A stretch of DNA of 64,000 bases from SB11 sp035906255 (GTDB taxonomy: Bacteria > Bacteroidota > Bacteroidia > UBA8524): assembly GCA_035906255.1 (NCBI GenBank), contig JAMIFM010000029.1:62001-126000 (forward strand). Reading direction: 5' to 3'. Below, in pieces: positions 59,599 through 64,000 of the stretch. The translations under genes and the position numbers were made by a program. The notes beneath the pieces were generated by a model. It did no database searches, was not told where the DNA came from, and saw only the letters and a program-made list of their open reading frames with translations. How positions within the stretch are numbered: position 1 is the first letter of the stretch; the number at the start of each line of letters is the position of its first letter.

Positions 59599-61422
59599 AT
59601 GGTAAGATACATAGGGGTACTATTAATAGTAATGGGGTTTGCCACCCAAAGCATTGCACAAAAAGTAAACAAACATTTGCTTACTGCCGATTCCTTTTTT
59701 GTACTGGCTCAGTACGAAACAGCAATTAAATACTATGATTCTGCCTTAAAAACTTCACCCACCAACGATATAATACCGTACCGTAAAGGAATATGCTATT
59801 ACAATCTGCAAAAAGCCAAAGAAGCAAAAGCCAACTTTGACAAGGCTTTGCAACAAGACCCCCGCTGCCTGTATTGTGAATATTTTTTAATATCGCTGTT
59901 GGCGGATGCACAGCAAACCGATGCCGCACTGTACAAGGCCGATAGTGTATTAAAGCTGTATGCTGATACCGGAAAAAAATACAACTCGTATTTGGATATA
60001 AAAGCCATTAAAGCCCACATATACTGGAGCCGGGGGCAATTAGAAAAAGCGGGAGCTGTATATGACGAATTGGTGGCCGATTACCCTGATACAGCAGCAG
60101 TTTATTTTGCAAGGGCTGAATTTAACTACGCAGCACAAAAAAAATCGGGGGCATTGAAGGATGTGGGAAAAGCCATTGAGCTTAAACCTAACGTGGCAGC
60201 CTATCATTTTTTGAAAACCAAAATATACCTCTCAATCAACTACTACAAAGAAACCCTGCCAATTATTAACAAAGCTATTGAACTGGATGGAACGGTTGGC
60301 GAATATTATGGATACAGGGGCGGCATACACCACTACCTGCAAAATTTTGATGAGGCGCAGAGCGATTATTTAATGGCCTTGAAATACAATGGAGCCGGAG
60401 GTTTTTACAACGCTAAACTATCAGAGCTTTATTTGATAAAAGAAGACATGGACTCTATGTGCTTCTATCTGCAACGCTCAAAAGAGTCCTTTGAGAAAGA
60501 GAAGTTGACTATGCAGGAAGATTTTGATATGCAAGCACAGGTGCTGCACCAAATAGAAGAGTTTTGTAATAGCAGTACCCCGGGTTATTATTACCAAAGA
60601 GGGGTAGCTATGTACAACCTTGGTTTGTACGATAGCTCCATCTATTACTATACCGTAGGGCTGGAGAAATTTAACGGCCAACCGGTGATGCACAATTTCA
60701 GGGGCAATGCTTATATGAAAGTAGGCGAGTGGGCAAAGGCTGAGAAAGACTACCTGATGTCATTACAAAACCCTGAGGAACTTAAAAGAACCGCCACCGA
60801 GCGGTTTAAACTAAGCGGTGAAGGAGTAGCCGACCGATATTACAAGGGTTTTATAGCCTCTGCATTCTTAGGTCTTTCAGAAGCATACCTGCAAATGGGC
60901 TACCCTGATAAGGCCATAAAAGCTGCCGATAGTGCCCTCAATGTAGCCCCCATAGGCAGCGATATTCCCCTTGCCGAGTATTACAATCAATTGGGCAGAG
61001 CCTATCTTGCTGCCGGCAATTATGAAAAAGCCCTGAAAGAGTTTGAAAAAGTAACCACCCTAAGCCCTGATAACCCTTTAGGCTATATAAACATGGGACT
61101 TGCAACGGCATACAAAGCCCTTGAAGTGCCTGAACAATACAGAAGATTTGGTTTCTCGGCCACTTGGAATTTAGGAGCTTCAAAAATGCTGTACGAAGGC
61201 AAGCCTGTTAAGCTCACTAATAATCAGGAATTGTTAATGAAAGACGCCCTCAACTATTGCGATAAAGCCATTAACCTTGCCCAGCAAGATGCCCAATTGT
61301 ATTTAATAAGAGCCTATGTGAAACAATTGGCCGGCAACAACAGCGTGTGTGCCGATGTAGCAAGAGCAAAAGCATTGGGCATAGCAGAAGTTGGAGCACC
61401 GTTTAACAATATATGTCCTTAA
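59599..61422 (+). CDS. Secreted TPR-repeat protein
   Basis: 607 aa from ATG at 59599. The reading from 59566 includes a -7-like TTACTTTG (59586-59593), so it is not preferred. A signal peptide ends QSIAQ. At least ten TPR units span the rest ('AIKYYDSALKTSP', 'AKANFDKALQQDP', 'AGAVYDELVADYP', 'ALKEFEKVTTLSP' and similar). It has 'FALSA...SM' Tyr-rich interludes but no enzyme motif. It is likely a periplasmic or outer membrane scaffold. Confidence 0.8.
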   Translation: MVRYIGVLLIVMGFATQSIAQKVNKHLLTADSFFVLAQYETAIKYYDSALKTSPTNDIIPYRKGICYYNLQKAKEAKANFDKALQQDPRCLYCEYFLISLLADAQQTDAALYKADSVLKLYADTGKKYNSYLDIKAIKAHIYWSRGQLEKAGAVYDELVADYPDTAAVYFARAEFNYAAQKKSGALKDVGKAIELKPNVAAYHFLKTKIYLSINYYKETLPIINKAIELDGTVGEYYGYRGGIHHYLQNFDEAQSDYLMALKYNGAGGFYNAKLSELYLIKEDMDSMCFYLQRSKESFEKEKLTMQEDFDMQAQVLHQIEEFCNSSTPGYYYQRGVAMYNLGLYDSSIYYYTVGLEKFNGQPVMHNFRGNAYMKVGEWAKAEKDYLMSLQNPEELKRTATERFKLSGEGVADRYYKGFIASAFLGLSEAYLQMGYPDKAIKAADSALNVAPIGSDIPLAEYYNQLGRAYLAAGNYEKALKEFEKVTTLSPDNPLGYINMGLATAYKALEVPEQYRRFGFSATWNLGASKMLYEGKPVKLTNNQELLMKDALNYCDKAINLAQQDAQLYLIRAYVKQLAGNNSVCADVARAKALGIAEVGAPFNNICP

Positions 61423-61507
61423 CCTATTCGCATTTGTTTGATAATAAATGAACAAACTATGTTTACTAAAAAAACCATAGCTTTGATTTAAACAAAACAT
61501 ACCTACC

Positions 61508-62533
61508 ATGAAAATATTAAAGACTATCCTTAAAGTATTAGGGGTTATTTTACTGCTGGTAATAATAATCTCCCTGTTTTTACCCGCAGGCGTTAGAGTT
61601 GAGCGCTCAATTACTGTAAACGCATCCCCCGAAGATGTTTATGCACACATTAGCGATTTGAAGAAATGGGACACATGGTCGCCTTGGAAAAAACGCGACC
61701 CCAAGATGCAAAATACTTACGAAGGCACTGACGGTGCAGTTGGACAAAAAAGCACTTGGAAAAGCGACCACCCAAAAGTGGGTAACGGGGCTATGACAAT
61801 TACCGAGCTTAAGCCCTACGAATCAGTAGTTACCGAGCTTGATTTTGGACAAGGCGGAAAACCCAAAGGCGGATTTAAATTAGAGAAAACCGACAGCGGC
61901 ACAAAAGTGACGTGGTATATGGAAGATGACGGTTCACAAACCCCATTTTTATTTAAAGTGCCTGCCAAATACTTTAACCTGATGATGGACGGTATGCTGG
62001 GCCCTGATTTTGAAGAGGGATTAAAAGGTATAAAAGCTGTTGCAGAAGGTGGTACAGGCGAAGCACCAACACTTACTTACACAATTGAAGAAGTAGATTT
62101 AGCACCAATGGCAGTAATGGCAGCACCTCCTAACAAACTTAAAGTAGAGCAATTGAGTGCTTACTTGGGCAAATACTTCCCTGCATTGTATGCAGCCGCT
62201 AAGAAAAATGGCCAAAAACCCGGAACACCAACAGCAATTTATCATTCGTGGACGGGCAATGAAGCTGAAGTGGAAGCTGTTTTACCGGTTGACAAAGTGG
62301 TAATGGCAGGTAGCGAATTCCCGCACCACCCGATGCCCGAAGGTAAAGGACTGAAAATAGATTATTATGGCGCGTATGAAGGTTCTGAAAAAGCGCACAT
62401 GGATATTGACGCGTATGCCAAATACAAAAAACTGAAACTGGGCAACCCTTGGGAAGTATATGTTACTGACCCAATGACAGAAAAAGATACAGCCAAGTGG
62501 CTTACTCAAATTTATTACCCGATAGTAAAATAA
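61508..62533 (+). CDS. SRPBCC-domain plus GyrI-like effector-binding protein
   Basis: 341 aa. One membrane segment at about 8-27. An SRPBCC (polyketide cyclase-like) domain follows at about 30-180 ('VERSITVNASPEDVYAHISDLKKWDTWSPW'). A GyrI-like ligand-binding domain lies at about 185-341 ('MAAPPNKLKVEQLSAYLGKYFPAL', 'NPWEVYVTDPM'). The combination is widespread in Bacteroidota and probably binds a small hydrophobic molecule. A good terminator follows. Confidence 0.85.
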   Translation: MKILKTILKVLGVILLLVIIISLFLPAGVRVERSITVNASPEDVYAHISDLKKWDTWSPWKKRDPKMQNTYEGTDGAVGQKSTWKSDHPKVGNGAMTITELKPYESVVTELDFGQGGKPKGGFKLEKTDSGTKVTWYMEDDGSQTPFLFKVPAKYFNLMMDGMLGPDFEEGLKGIKAVAEGGTGEAPTLTYTIEEVDLAPMAVMAAPPNKLKVEQLSAYLGKYFPALYAAAKKNGQKPGTPTAIYHSWTGNEAEVEAVLPVDKVVMAGSEFPHHPMPEGKGLKIDYYGAYEGSEKAHMDIDAYAKYKKLKLGNPWEVYVTDPMTEKDTAKWLTQIYYPIVK

Positions 62534-62557
62534 TCGGCCATAAATTTTACAACTAAC

Positions 62558-62598
62558 AAAAGAGACTGTCTCCACTTTTGAGACAGTCTCTTTTTTTT
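62558..62598 (+). terminator. Terminator with AAAAGAGACTGTCTC arms
   Basis: Arms at 62558-62572 and 62580-62594 around a CACTTTT loop, then T9. It ends the SRPBCC gene. Confidence 0.9.
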
Positions 62599-62726
62599 TG
62601 CAATTACCTGTCTTGTACCCTTGAAAAGGTGCGCCAAATTACAGAAGCATGGATGGAAGAATATTAGGATTTATATAGTTTGCAACTCAAATACATGAGT
62701 TGTACGTCATATTAGAAAAACCCGCA

Positions 62727-63791
62727 ATGAACAAAGAAATAAAATTGATTTTATTAATACTCATATTGACACTAAACTTTTCTTGCGTTGAAAAGGGTTC
62801 AACCGACAAAGAAACAAACAAGCTGAAATTGGTAGCAACTTCAGAAACCGACACCTTGAAATTTACTTCGAGAATACGTGCTATCTTTCAAGACAGCAAA
62901 GGAAATTACTGGTTTGGAAGTCATAATGAAGGTGTAAGTTTTTACAATGGAAAATCATTTGAATACTTTACAACGAATGACGGTTTATCCGACAACCAAA
63001 TCCGTTCAATCCAAGAAGACGAGAATGGAAAAATTTGGTTTGGAACTGCAAATGGAATAAGTGTATATGACAAAGGGAAGTTTACTAATTATCCATCTAA
63101 AAATAACTATCCGCTGTTTGATTGGCATAAAACCAAAGGAGATTTATGGTTTTATGCTTGGGAAGAAGACGGAATTAATCGTTTTGACGGAAAAAATATG
63201 AACTATCTGATTTTCCCCAAACCCCAAAATAAAAATACTGATAATACTTATGGTGTTACGGGTATCTCAAAAGATAAAGACGGTAAAGTTTGGATTGCAA
63301 CTTATGCAGCACTATTCAGTTATGATAACAAAATGGTAAACATCTTTGATGCTGAAAAATTAAACCTAAAGGATAATGAGCAATTGCATATAAGAAGTGT
63401 ATTAGCAGATTCAAAAGGACGAATTTGGATAGGAAATAATGGGATTGGCGTTTTGCTAATGGAGGGAAACTCAGTCATAAATTTTTCTGAAAAGAATAAT
63501 TTAATCCACCCAACAAGCACACGAAGAGGAGATAATAAATCACAACCGGGTACGCTTGAACACCCCTTTGCTATTGAAGAAGATTCAGCTGGCAATATTT
63601 GGTTTGGAGATGTATATACAGGGGCTTGGAAATATGACGGTAAAACGGTTACAAATTATTCAGTTAACGATAATCCATCTAAACCAATGATTTGGACTAT
63701 TTATAAAGACAACAAAAACAATTTGCTTTTTGGAATGGAAGACGGAGATATATTTAAGTTTAACGGAAAGGGATTTGAAAAGCAATTTTAA
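62727..63791 (+). CDS. Reg_prop-type beta-propeller lipoprotein
   Basis: 354 aa from ATG at 62727; the reading from 62700 is unlikely. The lipobox is 'LNFSC', followed by VEKG. Repeats of 'IFQDSKGNYWFGSHNEGVSFYNGKSFEYF', 'IQEDENGKIWFGTANGISVYDKGKFTNY' and similar match two-component-regulator propellers (Reg_prop), but there is no kinase or DNA-binding domain. A 'TATAGTTTG' at 62673-62681 is a possible promoter element. Function is unknown; sensing or binding of surface glycan is the usual guess for Reg_prop repeats. Confidence 0.83.
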   Translation: MNKEIKLILLILILTLNFSCVEKGSTDKETNKLKLVATSETDTLKFTSRIRAIFQDSKGNYWFGSHNEGVSFYNGKSFEYFTTNDGLSDNQIRSIQEDENGKIWFGTANGISVYDKGKFTNYPSKNNYPLFDWHKTKGDLWFYAWEEDGINRFDGKNMNYLIFPKPQNKNTDNTYGVTGISKDKDGKVWIATYAALFSYDNKMVNIFDAEKLNLKDNEQLHIRSVLADSKGRIWIGNNGIGVLLMEGNSVINFSEKNNLIHPTSTRRGDNKSQPGTLEHPFAIEEDSAGNIWFGDVYTGAWKYDGKTVTNYSVNDNPSKPMIWTIYKDNKNNLLFGMEDGDIFKFNGKGFEKQF

Positions 63792-63898
63792 GAAATACGA
63801 ACACGTAACACGGGCTTTGGTATTATGGCAGAGCAATTATAAGACGAACGAAAACGGAATGTTCGAAAACAAGAAGCATTCACAAAAAGAAATCACAG

Positions 63899-63919
63899 CC
63901 CCGATTTTCGGGGTTTCTT
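63899..63919 (+). terminator. Terminator-like hairpin near the right edge
   Basis: CCCCGA / TCGGGG arms (63899-63904, 63908-63913) with a TTT loop, followed by TTTCTT. It may end the propeller gene transcript 110 bases upstream. Confidence 0.6.
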
Positions 63920-64000
63920 ATTTGCAGGCAGAGTAACTGCCAAACCCTGCAACATTCCCCAATCCTGCATAAGCCTTTATAAATTTGATTTCCGCAGCAA

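Noticed and set aside
63730..63936. 68-aa reading at the right edge
   Set aside because: Overlaps the end of the propeller gene and a terminator hairpin.
1..64000. tRNA and rRNA genes
   Set aside because: No cloverleaf or rRNA sequence was recognised on either strand when reading through the intergenic stretches; small or unusual ones could be missed by eye.

Overview
The window is chromosomal DNA of a member of the Bacteroidota, probably an environmental lineage. Evidence: type IX secretion (T9SS) sorting domains at the C-termini of several secreted proteins, a PorX-type response regulator/PglZ protein, a PorV/PorQ-family barrel, Bacteroidota-specific families (DUF4783, DUF4173), many lipoproteins with a Cys after a short hydrophobic leader, and many promoters with the Bacteroidota -7 box TAnnTTTG. 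No rRNA, tRNA, IS transposase or CRISPR array was seen.

Layout. 1-3900 is accessory-looking DNA: three + strand genes (unknown, Lys-rich, RecA-like ATPase), one - strand gene of unknown function, and a 1.1 kb gene-free stretch with three terminator-like hairpins, a repeated GGGTGTT/CACCC motif and a strongly structured candidate non-coding RNA with its own promoter and terminator (about 3426-3660). 3.9-9.2 kb holds a surface-protein cassette: a tail-fibre-like coiled-coil protein, two lipoproteins and a 939-aa T9SS cargo. A paralogous cassette lies on the other strand at 29.6-34.1 kb. 9.3-28.9 kb is mostly core genome: a degenerate GIY-YIG protein, a upp/YjjG/hydrolase operon, SulP transporter plus beta-carbonic anhydrase, porX, dgkA, ribH, pdhA, an SDR threonine dehydrogenase, a glycosyltransferase, an M43-like protease and a PnuC transporter. 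34.3-36.6 kb carries a PorV-like barrel and an NHL lipoprotein, 36.7-38.2 kb a ferredoxin reductase and a ferredoxin. 38.4-43.1 kb is a - strand run of multi-pass membrane proteins with a small winged-helix regulator and two matching palindromes that look like its operators. 43.2-49 kb has a DinB protein, a PAS-PAS-HisKA-REC protein without an ATPase domain, an adaptor/TolC efflux pair without its pump, and a NodB deacetylase. 49-51.2 kb has a methyltransferase and an orphan VgrG-like spike plus PAAR tip. 51.2-54.5 kb is NAD salvage (NadM-Nudix, nicotinamide phosphoribosyltransferase) and pyrF. 55.4-56.3 kb is a block of intergenic repeats with a recent duplication. The rest has MazG, a membrane metallophosphoesterase, proline dehydrogenase, a TPR protein, an SRPBCC/GyrI-like protein and a Reg_prop-type propeller lipoprotein.

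How the genes connect. T9SS machinery or regulation (porX, PorV-like) and T9SS cargo (the two large cassette proteins and the protease) share the window. NAD salvage is covered by PnuC (28.3 kb), NadM-Nudix and NadV (51-53.6 kb). SulP plus carbonic anhydrase suggests bicarbonate uptake. The least explained items are the duplicated surface cassette, the structured RNA, the winged-helix regulon and the spike/PAAR pair.
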